64,000 nt of DNA from Siphonodentalium dalli (GCA_032622095.1 CP136063.1:279487426-279551425); one strand, 5' to 3'. Numbered from the stretch's first letter, positions 1 to 12,570 are shown. Numbers and translations: made by a program. Notes: a model not told the origin generated them from the sequence alone.

Positions 1-110
1 TAAATTTTGATTAATATTCGTAAAAATAACTACCTTGAGCAAGATTATTCTCCACTTATATTTGATCACCCAACCGGAGTGTTTCATATCACTCTAAGAT
101 ACAAGTTGTT
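1..110. repeat. Dispersed repeat fragment, second copy near 31.61-31.73 kb
   Basis: Both places share the order 'caagattattctc', 'tatttgatcaccc', 'accgg' and 'tgtttcacat' with scattered substitutions. The copy here is cut by the window edge. No coding potential was seen, and the family is unknown to me. Confidence 0.55.
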
Positions 111-293
111 GGTTCCAAAATGACGAACCAATAACAATAGCGCTTGTATGGACTTCTGATTCTAAATGATGAACATTACAGCGATCGCCTAAAATATATC
201 CGCGATTTATTCGATTGAAACATCAGTTTTTTTTTTATTATTTTGGAATCATATTTATGTGACACTAATTGTTTCTTGTGAAATAAGGGTTAA

Positions 294-751
294 CCCTTTA
301 CCCAACAAAACGGCCAAAAACGCCCAAATAAAGCTTCAACAGCCTAAAATATCTTCGGTCTGTCTAAATGACACCATACAATTATGGATATCATTGGAAC
401 CGGTTCATTGACCACATTGTGATTGTTACAGTTATGCCCTGTGCCAATGCATTATCTTATATATGCGAGTCGACCATAGGTCGCCTCGCATATATAAGAG
501 AATGCATTGGCCTAAAACAAATCTTTTTTTTAACACTTTTTACCATTTTTTCTTACATTCTTTAACAATTTTATAAATTTTTCTTACTTTTTTAAACAAT
601 TTTTATAATATTTTTCTACATTCTTTGACAATTTTATCATTTTTAATATGTGTTAAGCCAATGCATTCTCTTATATATGCGAGGCGACCTATGGTCGACT
701 CGCATATATAAGAGAATGCATTGGCACAGGGTCGTTCTGTTGGGTAAAGGG
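294..751. mobile_element. Double-hairpin MITE, long form with TTAA target sites (copy 1)
   Basis: The element is bounded by TTAA at 290-293 and 752-755. Its terminal inverted repeats read CCCTTTACCCAACA, as in TTAA-targeting (piggyBac-type) elements. Inside are two hairpins, at about 443-512 and 658-726. Each has a stem of more than 30 bp starting GCCAATGCATTCTC, and the second is the reverse complement of the first. The apex is ATA in the left hairpin and TAT in the right one. An AT-rich spacer of about 145 bp separates them. There is no ORF, so the element is non-autonomous. It lies in the 5' intron of the left SLC5 paralogue or next to it. Confidence 0.85.
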
Positions 752-755
752 TTAA

Positions 756-1205
756 TAATGCAACGTCTCCAAAACAATTTTCATGGGCATGAACATGAGT
801 ATGTTCAGGGAAAAGACAGATCATTTTAAAAAGGTTAGCCGATGGGTAAAAATGTCCTAATATGCGTAGATACACTTTTAGCATGAATCCACACCAGAAC
901 AGCAAGACATTTTCAATGAAGAATTTCCGCGAACATACTATAATTGTCATTGCATATATAGAACTTATTTTAAGATTTTTCATTTCATAAAAGTATATAA
1001 ATTATATAATTAACTTATATAATAAGCTGCTTGGTGGTTCTTAAATTGTATGTCATGTAATCCAAATTTAAAAAGAAACCCTCAGACAGCTTTTTATATA
1101 ATATGCATTTTGCAATATCAGAAAATTTTGGCAAAACGTGCGTCTAATTTGCTTATATATGTGTGTGTGAGTGAACGTTCCATTACTTAATTGCAGTGCA
1201 CTTAC
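756..1205 (-). other. Start of intron 1 of the left SLC5 paralogue; no other feature
   Basis: This follows the GTAAGT donor of the exon at 1206-1322. No second exon was recognised between here and the left edge, so the intron probably continues outside the window, across the MITE at 294-751. Confidence 0.6.
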
Positions 1206-1322
1206 CCATAGTCCTACTGCTAAACAAAGCACTATGTATATCAGTATCACAACCGTGTCGACGGCCCCTACTCCTCCTGATACTCCTGTGCTGTGAACTG
1301 TCGAATTTAGCACCTCATCCAT
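1206..1322 (-). CDS. First coding exon of an SLC5-family sodium/solute symporter (partial gene)
   Basis: The 39 codons run from an ATG with G at -3 and G at +4 to a TGG codon followed directly by a GTAAGT splice donor. The peptide begins MDEVLNSTVHST, has a short polar N-terminus, then one hydrophobic span (VDTVVILIYIVLCLAVGLW). In SLC5/SGLT proteins the first membrane segment has this character, and a first coding exon ending at 'AVGLW' fits the family. An upstream in-frame ATG at 1356-1358 would add MECLKIEHVRIV; I prefer the downstream ATG for its context and for the short N-terminus usual in the family. Transcription runs leftwards, so the rest of the gene is outside the window. It is probably a tandem paralogue of the SLC5 gene at 40.4-63.6 kb. 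The transported solute cannot be told. Confidence 0.8.
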
Positions 1323-3575
1323 GACTATTCTTACGTGCTCAATCTTCAAGCATTCCAATGGTTACCCTGAATGACCATGACCAACATACGACAATGTTGA
1401 CTCTAAGGAATTTTAAATAACCCAAACATTTGAACTGGCATGTCTCACACGAAGAGAAACTCTTCAGCCCAGATATAATTATTAATTCCACCCCCGGTGT
1501 ATAATGTTTCGCTGTTCTGGCGAGATGACCGGAGTTATTTTGGGAAATTGTAGTAGAACGAAGAGTAATTTCCTATTCCCACAATAATATCACACCCACT
1601 TCATTCTCTATACTAAATTACCGTTGCGTTTATCAAAGCTAAAGTAATTATATTCCATAATTACAGTAGATCGAGATTTTATCAGTGCAACGAAGACGAC
1701 ACAAGAGTACAAGCGCAACGATATTTGCAGTCCGTTGCATAGTAACCAGTAACCAGCGACGCTACTTTCTTCGCACTCGCTTCGCAGAACACTGTTTTTT
1801 TTTTCATGAACGACATTAAAGCCGACAAAAGAATAGTAAATAGATATCCAAATGAAGACAATGCCCCAATGAATTAAACATTTCCAAGATGTACAAAAAG
1901 AATAACTGTTGTCGTATTTCGCAACGTCTTATAACGAAATGCATGGCTAAACTTACACAACCTTTTTGTTTTCGTTTCATTTTTTTTACATTTTCCCACC
2001 GCTAGACGTTTTGTAAGACCACAGGAGCTTGGAACTTGATCAATAACTGTCTTAATTAGACTAATTAGCAACTGTTTTGTCATTATTCCCGGCCAAAAAA
2101 TTGCTAATTAATGCAGTTATTAATCAAGTTCCAAACTCCCATGTTACAAACCTTTACGTGATACGCTACAGGGGACCCTACAAACTTACAAAGTGGCTGT
2201 AAAAAATGCAGCATATTTCTTCACCCCGTTGCAAACTTGCAATGTAGCGATATGTTGCAAAGTGTTACCGGACATTGTTACAAGTGTTACAAATGATATA
2301 AGAAAACCGCAGCATATTTTTTTAGTAACTCATCTCAATGCAGCGATATGTTACAATGTGTTACGAAGCGTTTACGTACATGGTTTCTGAGATCCACAGA
2401 GACCGCTCGTAGACAGTTCTTACAAATGATATAAAGTCCCTGTGAGAAACCCGAAGTGTTACGAAGATTTACGCGATTTGTGAGATTCCACAGATCGATG
2501 TAGGACCTACCGATCGTAGACGGGTGTTCAAATTATTATTCAGTACAAATGCTGCAAAGTCCCCATGAGATAACAGCAGAATTTTATTCACCCCATCGCA
2601 GTGTAGCAACTGTCGTGTATATTGTTAGAATTCAAACAAATTAACTGACATGTTACGGAGAATTTTGTGATTTCTGAAATTCCTCAGAATTGACAGAAAC
2701 TGGTCATAAAACTCATATTCATTTCTGAACAAAGGTTTTTTAATAATCACTTTAAATTTTACCAAATATATTAGTTTTTTTTATAAATAATTCATCTTAA
2801 ATGCCCACGTAATTTTCGAATGCCCAGATTACATTATTCCATATTATATACCATTTGGAAGAGGAACCAAAAAATATATATATTCCACGAGAATACGAAG
2901 CAGCTGTGGCCTAGGACTGCCCACCAAATGATAGAGATTCATTCCAAGACTTCCCCCTTGTCAACCCAGAATGCATCAAAATTCAAACTAAGAGATAGAG
3001 CTATTCCCCTTCCATTGAGTATAATAAACCTTACAGTACAGTCCGGATCAAAATTAAATGCAGGACACACATTGGTACCTCGACAAAAACAGCATGTTCC
3101 CAGTTTATTCGACGGGATAAGTTAATAATACAATGTTTTGGAGCTTCCTCTTTCAAATGGTATATAACATGGAAAATGTTGTATATAATGTGATCTGGTA
3201 TTCAAAAATTAAGTGTGCCTTTGAAATTGCTTAAGTACCATGATAGTTTATTCTTCTGAAAACTTGTTTGTGTACACTAACTGTGGTGCGAAAAATCGAA
3301 ATCGAAAAATATTTGGCTAAATGCCGACAGATAGGAGAATTCCTGCAAGAAAATGTTCACCAAACTTATTGATTATCGCCTATGCGTTAGTCCAAGTTGA
3401 TATATGGAGACTAAATGTATTCCAAAATTATTCTGCTAATACTGTTTAATTTTCATCCAAAGATGGCAAAGTTTATTAATTTTTGTTTCGTCCTTGACTA
3501 GTCGAAAATCTACGGGATAATAAAGATATCCCGTCGATATTTCCACCATACCTGTAATGGGAGGTTTTGTTTCAA
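1323..3575. other. Upstream region without recognised genes; degenerate repeats at 2150-2680
   Basis: This should hold the promoter of the left SLC5 gene, but no core element could be assigned with confidence. Between about 2150 and 2680, phrases such as 'gcagcgatatgtt', 'tgttacgaag' and 'ttacaaatgatata' recur with drift, suggesting an old tandem repeat of roughly 100 bp. A 101-codon ORF at 2820-3125 has no recognisable domain and is not called. Confidence 0.4.
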
Positions 3576-3576
3576 G

Positions 3577-5650
3577 TCCGGAAAGGAAGAATATGACATG
3601 AGACACGACCAAACCGCGATGTTCCCGGAAAGGAAGAGTATGACATGAGACACGACCAAACCGCAATGTTCCCGGAAAGGAAGAATATGACATGAGACAC
3701 GACCAAACCGCGATGTTCCCGGAAAGGAAGAATATGACATGAGACACGACCAAACCGCAATGTTCCCGGAAAGGAAGAATATGACATGAGACACGACCAA
3801 ACCGCGATGTTCCCGGAAAGGAAGAATATGACATGAGACACGACCAAACCGCAATGTTCCCGGAAAGGAAGAATATGACATGAGACACGACCAAACCGCA
3901 ATGTTCGCGGAAAGGAAGAATATGACATGAGACACGACCAAACCGCGATGTTCCCGGAAAGGAAGAATATGACATGAGACACGACCAAACCGCGATGTTC
4001 CCGGAAAGGAAGAATATGACATGAGACACGACCAAACCGCGATGTTCCCGGAAAGGAAGAATATGACATGAGACACGACCAAACCGCGATGTTCCCGGAA
4101 AGGAAGAATATGACATGAGACACGACCAAACCGCAATGTTCCCGGAAAGGAAGAATATGACATGAGACACGACCAAACCGCGATGTTCCCGGAAAGGAAG
4201 AATATGACATGAGACACGACCAAACCGCAATGTTCCCGGAAAGGAAGAATATGACATGAGACACGACCAAACCGCGATGTTCCCGGAAAGGAAGAATATG
4301 ACATGAGACACGACCAAACCGCGATGTTCCCGGAAAGGAAGAATATGACATGAGACACGACCAAACCGCGATGTTCCCGGAAAGGAAGAGTATGACATGA
4401 GACACGACCAAACCGCAATGTTCCCGGAAAGGAAGAATATGACACGAGACACGACCAAACCGCGATGTTCCCGGAAAGGAAGAATATGACATGAGACACG
4501 ACCAAACCGCGATGTTCCCGGAAAGGAAGAATATGACATGAGACACGACCAAACCGCGATGTTCCCGGAAAGGAAGAGTATGACATGAGACACGACCAAA
4601 CCGCAATGTTCCCGGAAAGGAAGAATATGACATGAGACACGACCAAACCGCGATGTTCCCGGAAAGGAAGAATATGACATGAGACACGACCAAACCGCAA
4701 TGTTCCCGGAAAGGAAGAATATGACATGAGACACGACCAAACCGCGATGTTCCCGGAAAGGAAGAATATGACATGAGACACGACCAAACCGCGATGTTCC
4801 CGGAAAGGAAGAATATGACATGAGACACGACCAAACCGCGATGTTCCCGGAAAGGAAGAGTATGACATGAGACACGACCAAACCGCGATGTTCCCGGAAA
4901 TGAAGAATATGACATGAGACACGACCAAACCGCGATGTTCCCGGAAAGGAAGAGTATGACATGAGACACGACCAAACCGCAATGTTCCCGGAAAGGAAGA
5001 ATATGACATGAGACACGACCAAACCGCAATGTTCCCGGAAAGGAAGAATATGACATGAGACACGACCAAACCGCAATGTTCCCGGAAAGGAAGAATATGA
5101 CATGAGACACGACCAAACCGCGATGTTCCCGGAAAGGAAGAGTATGACATGAGACACGACCAAACCGCGATGTTCCCGGAAAGGAAGAATATGACATGAG
5201 ACACGACCAAACCGCGATGTTCCCGGAAAGGAAGAATATGACATGAGACACGACCAAACCGCGATGTTCCCGGAAAGGAAGAATATGACATGAGACACGA
5301 CCAAACCGCAATGTTCCCGGAAAGGAAGAATATGACACGAGACACGACCAAACCGCGATGTTCCCGGAAAGGAAGAATATGACATGAGACACGACCAAAC
5401 CGCAATGTTCCCGGAAAGGAAGAATATGACATGAGACACGACCAAACCGCGATGTTCCCGGAAAGGAAGAATATGACATGAGACACGACCAAACCGCAAT
5501 GTTCCCGGAAAGGAAGAATATGACATGAGACACGACCAAACCGCAATGTTCCCGGAAAGGAAGAATATGACATGAGACACGACCAAACCGCGATGTTCCC
5601 GGAAAGGAAGAATATGACATGAGACACGACCAAACCGCGATGTTCCCGGA
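3577..5650. repeat. 47-bp minisatellite, about 44 tandem units
   Basis: The unit begins gaaaggaagaatatgacatg and continues through cacgaccaaaccg to tgttcccg. Units are nearly identical; most variation is at a few fixed sites (gcg/gca before 'atgttcccg', aat/agt after 'ggaag', catgag/cacgag). Because 47 is not a multiple of 3, the minus strand cycles through all three frames every 141 bases, and the unit has no minus-strand stop codon. This gives three overlapping ORFs of more than 700 codons that are one property of the repeat and not evidence for a protein. No copy of the unit was noticed elsewhere in the window. Confidence 0.97.
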
Positions 5651-5727
5651 CAATACATATACTAATGCGTCACCCTGACACACCATTTACATTCCTTTTC
5701 CAAAAAAAGAGACATTTATCCACTGTG

Positions 5728-5790
5728 TAGGAACTGTTACATCGGAAGTCGTTCTATTGCCGGTTTGTGATGGTTCTTGACTGATTTGTG
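5728..5790 (+). repeat. Inverted repeat partner of 8150-8215
   Basis: The phrases 'ggaactgttacatcgga', 'agtcgttct' and 'gtgatggttcttgac' reappear in reverse complement at 8150-8215. The two copies are about 2.4 kb apart. They could be the ends of one element spanning 5.7-8.2 kb or two insertions of one family. Confidence 0.6.
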
Positions 5791-5799
5791 ACGGTACCT

Positions 5800-8797
5800 T
5801 ATGATCGAAATTATAAATTTTCACGAGTTTTTGACAGTTAAAACGCAATTTTTCAGCCATCTAGCTGATAATTCGATTAATTTTTCAATTCCCCTCAAAT
5901 TCATTGTGCGAGTCATAACAACGATGAAAACAGCGAAGTTTTATATTTCTTTGGGTTCTCTCCTGATCGAGTCGGTTCTCTCCCCATTTGATCGGTTATA
6001 TACGGGTAATTCTATGGCTAATATTTGGCATGATACATGGTTCAAACTGACCATGTCGTGAACAAAACCAAAGATAAACATAACAAAATATGCATTAAGT
6101 TGAAATTTGCACCACTTGTCATCAATTTCGATGAATTTCACTGGCTTCATATGTTATTTCAATAATCTGTGTTACGCATATCAAAATTCGCAAGAGTTTG
6201 AAACTAACATGTGTTGCGGGCCCAACATTGCCACGAGTCAATAGCCGATTAACTATAGTGATATTCCATAGCGCTGGACTTCGGAAAGCGTGAGCGTAGA
6301 CGAGATATATATAGTTATATGTCTTGTATTTCATATTGTCCATTTTCGTATACGCATTTGAATCAGCAAAAAGCAAAAAAAAAAAAAATTAAGACGTTAA
6401 AAGTTCGTTGACACCCATAAAATGTTATGATTACGCAATTTATGAAGTTTGTGTTGGGCATCTGCTTGATGTATGCTAATTATATAGGTTAGGTGCTAGA
6501 ATTCGTTATTTCTGTATCGCACTTCATGACAATCTGCCCGGTCATCACCTAGGGTTTGCTCTAACTTCTAAGCCTCTAGACAGCCTGAACCCATGCCACT
6601 CATATTCCTATTATGAGATACATGATTTCAACCAATCACGCAATTAATTATTGTATCCACTCGCCTGTAAGAGGGAAGGCCCGAACATGGAAGATCACCA
6701 CAGGGGCAACTGGTCTTGGGTATGAGTATAGTAACAAATCCTCGGGGATATTCCGCAATGTAAATACCGGTACCAATACTAAACCTTTAAAATGACTCAA
6801 TCAGCTAATGGAAGTTTTACAAAATCATGCGACCATTGGTCAAAAGAGTACAAGTGAAGTCTGGCCCCTGTGAAGTCGACCCCATATGAAGATGACCCGA
6901 ACGCGAAATAAACCTGAGATAAGTCGGTCCCCATGATTATATAGGAGTTGAATATTGTTAATATTAATTTAAATGAGCGCGGCGAACAATTACACTTTAA
7001 ACGAACACATTATTATTACAATGTGTGTATATAAGAAGGGACTTTCCTCAGTCATTGTTGCGAAATCAAACAATGTCAACATAGTGTTGGTGTGAAATTT
7101 CCAACTAATCTAGGTGGCCCATTTTTTTATTTTGAAGAGTAATGATCATTCTATCCAAAAACATTCTGAAAATTTGACAGTAAATTTTTTTAGATTGTTC
7201 TTGACTTGCACCAGTCTATAGTGTAAGGTATGAAATGTGTAACTATTGAAAAGTTTGGATCAGACACAAATTAAGCAGCCCCTCCCTGTCCAAGCCCCCT
7301 CCCCAACCATCCGGCCAGGCCGTAACCAATCAATGATTCAGTTGAACGTGATTTCATAAGATATGTTCATGTCTGGGCGACAAACATGTGTAAATGTCCC
7401 TTAGGCGGAACTTTCGAGGAGGAAATATGTTGGTGCTGGCATCGAAACATTGTCCCACCTGGATCTTTTAACGATGGCCCTGTATTAATTAAATGAATAT
7501 AACATCTCATAGTCTCCTGAGAGTAGATTTCTATTACCTTTGGTCATTTATATAGGCGGGCATAATTATGATATTATACCCCTCGGAACTTTCAAAATTT
7601 TGTTTCTGTCAATTAATGTCACTTAATCTCCCGTATTAGGGATATATTGTACTATTTCTTAATATACCTGTAACCTACAGTTATTATCTGCTTTAAAATG
7701 TAGTGCAGAAATCGTTCGAATAAATATCATGTATAGAACCGTCACAGCCACGATTGACTTGAAATAGAACCATAACATACACACGTGTTAATTGCGAGGC
7801 TACTGTTCCAAATTATCAACCCTACCGGGATATTTTCTCAGCCATTTTACAGAAGAATAACACGGGTATACTTTATACTCAGTGTCTGTCTTCGGGATGC
7901 GTTTCATATTTTATACGCCACCAAAAACAATGGAATTCCGTGCACGTAGCTTGCTTTTCAGTGATAACATGTTGATATTTACGCGTTAACTCGCTAATTC
8001 CGAGTTAATTGTGATATAGAGTGCAAGTTTCGACAAAACGGCACTTCTACAGCCTCTGTTCATTCCGGAAAGTATAATACATTCAAGATTTCTATAATTA
8101 TGCGTGATTTTGTCCCGACAACGATTATTTTTAATCATAAGGAACAGTAGCAAATGAGTCAAGAACCATCACAATACCGGCGACAGAACGACTTCCGATG
8201 TAACAGTTCCTATACAGTGCATTAATTTTATCGAGCATTTTTGGTGTGCAAATGAACGATCTGCAAATCTTCGGTGTGTTCGATCTGACTTCCGGTCACA
8301 CCGCGCTCAGTATCGTGGGGCAAATAATTTTTGTCAATGACAATGTAGCGCGAAACTTTTAGATGTCTCATTAAGGTGTATGCTCAGTTTCTCATCTAAT
8401 AATTCAACGTGCTATAAAAACCACAGGGATCTCTTAGACGTTAAACATACAGAAATAGAACAGAAACATCGTCGTACTCCCTCGCGATGCGCTCTCTAAT
8501 TTCTCATATAATTTCTCTAATAACATTATAAATTCACAGATTTTCCAACCATTTTTTAGGGAATCGGTCCGGGGTCTTCACCATTGGGGAAAATGCGTCA
8601 TAGTGGTTTACACATGGTAATGTCTATGACTGATAAGGATTATAGTGTGAAGAGTTGTTAGTGTGAAAATAGTGTAATGAAATACAAACAAACAAACGTC
8701 AAAACAATAATGCATATGACAAACCAACAAAAATGATACTGTAATGATCACGTGGTGTGGTCGTATCGCACGTTGCATAAAAGTTCAAACTGACATA
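5800..8797. other. Gene-poor stretch
   Basis: No exon with splice sites, RNA gene or clear mobile element was recognised apart from the inverted-repeat arm at 8150-8215 and a short A-run near 6376. ORFs of 60-90 codons here look random. Confidence 0.5.
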
Positions 8798-8799
8798 AT

Positions 8800-9216
8800 C
8801 TCGGTTTCCTAATATAATTACACAGTCTAAAGGCATATGCCGAATCACAAACTCATGAATTATGAGAAATTTAGATTTATTATGAAGAATGAACACAAAG
8901 CAACCATTAATGTTATATGTGACATGATCCGGTCTTTCTTCACCGCTCTGGATTCCAATAAAGCTTGTCAAGTAATAATTTATAACAGATTAATTCAATG
9001 TTACGATGAAAAGAGAAAAAAAATCGTTAGGAAACTACACTGTACGTGCATCTATATGCATATATGTTTTACTGATCTAATATATAAAATTAATTTTTAG
9101 TCAAATTATGTGTATTTTATTCATGTTTGCAACTCCCATTTTGGGTGTATTTTGCATTGAAATCTTATCTTATCTTATGCCTTTAGACTGTGTAATTACA
9201 TTAGGAAACCGAGATT
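8800..9216 (+). mobile_element. 3' remnant of a non-LTR retrotransposon between inverted flanks
   Basis: The ORF at 8837-9100 contains FIMKNEHKATINVICDMIRSF, which resembles the product of the minus-strand fragment at 41098-41395 (IMENRHIGTINIICVMIR). Both look like the C-terminal end of a LINE ORF2. Downstream, 'tttgcattgaaatcttatcttatcttatg' is a typical LINE tail of short tandem repeats. The fragment lies between two inverted 40-bp sequences, 8800-8838 and 9177-9216, sharing 'tttagactgtgtaattac' and 'aggaaaccgagatt'. Confidence 0.6.
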
Positions 9217-9324
9217 ATTCCTTAAATAAAACAAAAGGTGACATCCAATGTTTTTCTGTGGGTATTTGCCAAGGTCAGTAATACAACCAAGACATCAGGT
9301 ATCATTTGCAGATGCTGTAATTCT

Positions 9325-9400
9325 CTATTCCGAATGTTCTCTATTCCGAAGGTTCTTTATACCGAAGGTTCTTTATTCCGAATATTCGCTATGCAGAAGG
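9325..9400. repeat. Short tandem repeat, about 18-bp unit, 4-5 units
   Basis: Phrases such as 'ttctctattccgaa', 'ggttctttataccgaa' and 'ggttctttattccgaa' follow one another. The unit drifts between copies. It is not coding. Confidence 0.7.
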
Positions 9401-9684
9401 TTTTCTGTTCTGTGCGTATATTTATCTGTTTATTTTTTATTATGGGAACATGGTGACTACATGACTGAACAAAATAATGGATAAAGTCCGGTGGCACTGG
9501 CATCCTGTCTTTGGAAGAATCAATGGTACAGTTGCATGTGGTTTCATCGCCCGTCTAGTCTGCGTATTCGCCAATGCCGTACCACCCCCTGTGAACCGGT
9601 CCTCTGCAGCGAAGTAGCAGTGGTTGTGGTACTATGTATGTAAACGCGTTAGCAGGGGACCCCAATCACATCGGTAGCTTTTAA

Positions 9685-10076
9685 CCCTTTACCCAACAAA
9701 CCGGCCAAAAACGCCCAAATAAGGCTTCAACAGCCTAAAATATCTTCGGTCTGTCTCAATAAAACCATACAAATATGGATATCATTGGAACCGGCTCCTT
9801 GACCACATTGTGATAGTTATAGTTATGCCCTGTGCCAATGCATTCTCTTATATATGCGAGTCGACCATAGGTCGCCTCGCATATATAAGAGAATGCATTG
9901 GCCTAAACAAAATCTTTTTTTAACACTTTTTACCATTTTTTCTTACATTCTTTAACAATTTTATAATTTTTAATGTGTTAAGCCAATGCATTCTCTTATA
10001 TATGCGAGGCGACCTATGGTCGACTCGCATATATAAGAGAATGCATTGGCACAGGGCCTTTCTGATGGGTAAAGGG
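9685..10076. mobile_element. Double-hairpin MITE, long form (copy 2)
   Basis: TTAA flanks lie at 9681-9684 and 10077-10080, with ends CCCTTTACCCAACA. The element has the same two mirror-image hairpins as copy 1, with a shorter spacer. It has no ORF and sits in intergenic sequence. Confidence 0.85.
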
Positions 10077-10309
10077 TTAAATGATATCACGAATTGTCAT
10101 CAGCGAAGATATATAAGGATATAAGACATACTGGGTGAGCTATTCGTATATGGAATTTCATATAATTACCACAGATAAAACTTGGATGTTTCACATTCAT
10201 CGTCCATCTATTATCCACTAATTGTACTCGTCAATATATACTGAATCGAATTCATTAACCTTTTGATGGCCAACGACCCCATGGATCACAAAATCGAGGG
10301 CGATAGATT

Positions 10310-11010
10310 GGCAATGGTAACGTTCACAGGGGACCCGCGCTTCCAAATGATATTGTCTGCAGGTGGTAAGGGTACTGTCTGACGGTGGTCTGCTATCAAT
10401 TTTATGGGCTTTACCCGAGTAATAGCGATCATTCTTACTAGTCATGTCACGTGAGGTTTATTTTTTAGCATATTAAACATTTCGCATTATTTCACAACCG
10501 ATACGATATTTTAAAACAAATTATGAAACACACAAATAGGCGACAACATGAGACAAATTAAAGACGTATTTGCACTACAAAATATCATATTAGTGAATTG
10601 TTGATATTTCATGGAAATAATCTGATAGCTTCGATTGATTTTTTCCTATTTTCTAGCTTATTCTTGTCAAAGAACTTGTTTGTCTATCTGTTTATCGTCT
10701 TTTTATATAGATACGGCATCTCAAGAATGCCTTTGGAACGACCGATAGTTCGAAGACGTCACTCAAGAGAACTTAACAACATCAACTCCCATCAAAATCC
10801 CGCGCTTCCAAAATTTCAATGACACTGTCTGCAGGTGGTAAGGGTACTGCCTGCAGATGGTAAGGGTACTGTCTGCAGGTGGTAAGGGTACTGTCTGCAG
10901 GTGGTAAGGGTACTGCCTGCAGATGGTAAGGGTACTGTCTGCAGATGGTAAGGGTACTGTCTGCAGGTGGTAAGGGTACTGTCTGACGGTGGTCTGTCAA
11001 TTTAATGGGC
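10310..11010. repeat. Duplicated segment with a 22-bp VNTR (about 1 unit, then 7-8 units)
   Basis: The unit gggtactgtctgcaggtggtaa occurs about once at 10358-10380 and 7-8 times at about 10828-10982. Both copies share flanks: 'cgcgcttccaaa' before, and 'ctgtctgacggtggtctg' with 'atgggctttac' after. The two segments are therefore duplicates that differ mainly in repeat number. Confidence 0.85.
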
Positions 11011-11359
11011 TTTACTCAAGTAAACAGTTGTTTAAATATTGTTAGGAAGGGGCTGCATTAGGTTGTTATAACTTGTGTCCCAATCCCTTGTAACTTTTGT
11101 TGAAATAAATATGTTTAAACAAATACTATAGTCATAACACAAGGATTTCCACTGGACGCAAGACCACCTGCAGGCTGCAGTCGTTACCATGTTATAGATT
11201 GCAACCACTGCAATCAGGATCCATAAACATTGCGAGCAGGACCATTCAAAATTTTCTTTAATTTAAAAAAAGAGCAGTTAAATAATAACGTATTACTCGC
11301 CGTTCAGAAATCAAGTACATGGGAATAATTACTAATGAACCATTCGACGTCTATTTTAA

Positions 11360-11753
11360 CCCTTTACCCAACAAACATGCCAGAACCGACCAAATAAAGC
11401 TTCAACAGCCTAAAATATCTTCGGTCTGTCTCAATAGAACCATACAAATATGGATATCATTGGAACCGGCTCCTTGACCACATTGTGATAGTTACAGTTA
11501 TGCCCTGTGCCAATGCATTCTCTTATATATGCGAGTCGACCATAGGTCGCCTCGCATATATAAGAGAATGCAATGGCCTAAAAAAAAAATCTTTTTTTAA
11601 CACTTTTTACCATTTTTTCTTACATTCTTTAACAATTTTATAATTTTTAATGTGTTAAGCCAATGCATTCTCTTATATATGCGAGGCGACCTATGGTCGA
11701 CTCGCATATATAAGAGAATGCATTGGCACAGGGCCGTTCTGTTGGGTAAAGGG
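11360..11753. mobile_element. Double-hairpin MITE, long form (copy 3)
   Basis: TTAA lies at 11356-11359 and 11754-11757, with CCCTTTACCCAACA termini. Two mirror-image hairpins are present. The left hairpin has one change in its outer stem ('gcaatggc' for 'gcattggc'). Confidence 0.85.
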
Positions 11754-12259
11754 TTAATATAATAGTTTGTGTCAAAGATAAGCAGTATTTTTTGTTATAA
11801 ATGGGATATGAATACATAAATTGTGGATTGTCAACGTGAAATCTAAATAGATGTTAACACAAAAGCAGTATATCCTACATAGGTTCTTTTGTATTTCACT
11901 CGTTCGCTAACATGTGCTAATATCTCGATAGTTTGTCCCCGCCGTGTGTTTCTTCCATCTCTGTGTGGCATTTGCTTACATTTTGTTACCCAAACTGTTC
12001 CTGTGACCAGGAGCTTAACCACTGCTACCTCGCTGTACAGGAGCGGTTCACAAGTGGTGAGTACACGTTGTGGAGTTTCAGTACTGATAAAGTGTTATAA
12101 CGTTACGTCACTGTTATAATCTTCCTTTAGTTGGCGTATACTTGCCTCCAAAATCCTTCACTTCCAATGTCGTATTTGTGGTCGCTCAATACGCCCTGTC
12201 ACTAACTCGGGGCCATATTTGATCCACCAGGTCCGGTTCCGTGGTTTCATATATTCACA

Positions 12260-12560
12260 CAGCCCCGCTTCCGTTTTGGAGTAGCATTTCCATATATGGA
12301 GCTTTTGAATTATTCATGACTTCCGTCCCGGGTTTTAGGATACGCAGTCAAGCAGGCTATGCTAGACCGTCCCGTATCCCGCTTCAGAAAAAGACCCGCA
12401 GTCTAATAAGGTGTATTGTACCGTCCCGGGCGGTAACAGAAGAGAACACGCAGTCCAGTGGAATCACTGGACAGTCCCGTACTCTCTTAGCAGCCCGCAT
12501 TCCAATGCCTCCATTGGAAGGTCCCGGGCGTGGACAACCAACTGAAAATGCGCAATCCAC
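12260..12560. repeat. Tandem array of hairpin-forming units of about 50 bp
   Basis: A phrase GTCCCG (or GCCCCG) recurs at about 12264, 12325, 12369, 12423, 12474 and 12521. It alternates with GCAGTC, GCATTC or GCAATC followed by a small hairpin. Two hairpins are perfect 8-bp stems with 4-base loops: GTCCAGTG/CACTGGAC at 12453-12472 and TTCCAATG/CATTGGAA at 12500-12519. A third pairs 7 of 8 (GTCAAGCA/TGCTAGAC). A fourth, near 12400, is weaker, and a palindrome TCCATATATGGA lies near 12290. Stem sequences differ between units while pairing is kept. Its identity is unknown to me. A 109-codon ORF overlapping it shows no domain. Confidence 0.55.
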
Positions 12561-12570
12561 GTGCCTTTAA

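Noticed and set aside
3436-5686. Three overlapping minus-strand ORFs of 704-740 codons
   Set aside because: They are the same 47-bp tandem repeat read in three frames, with no conserved domain and no splice or start context.
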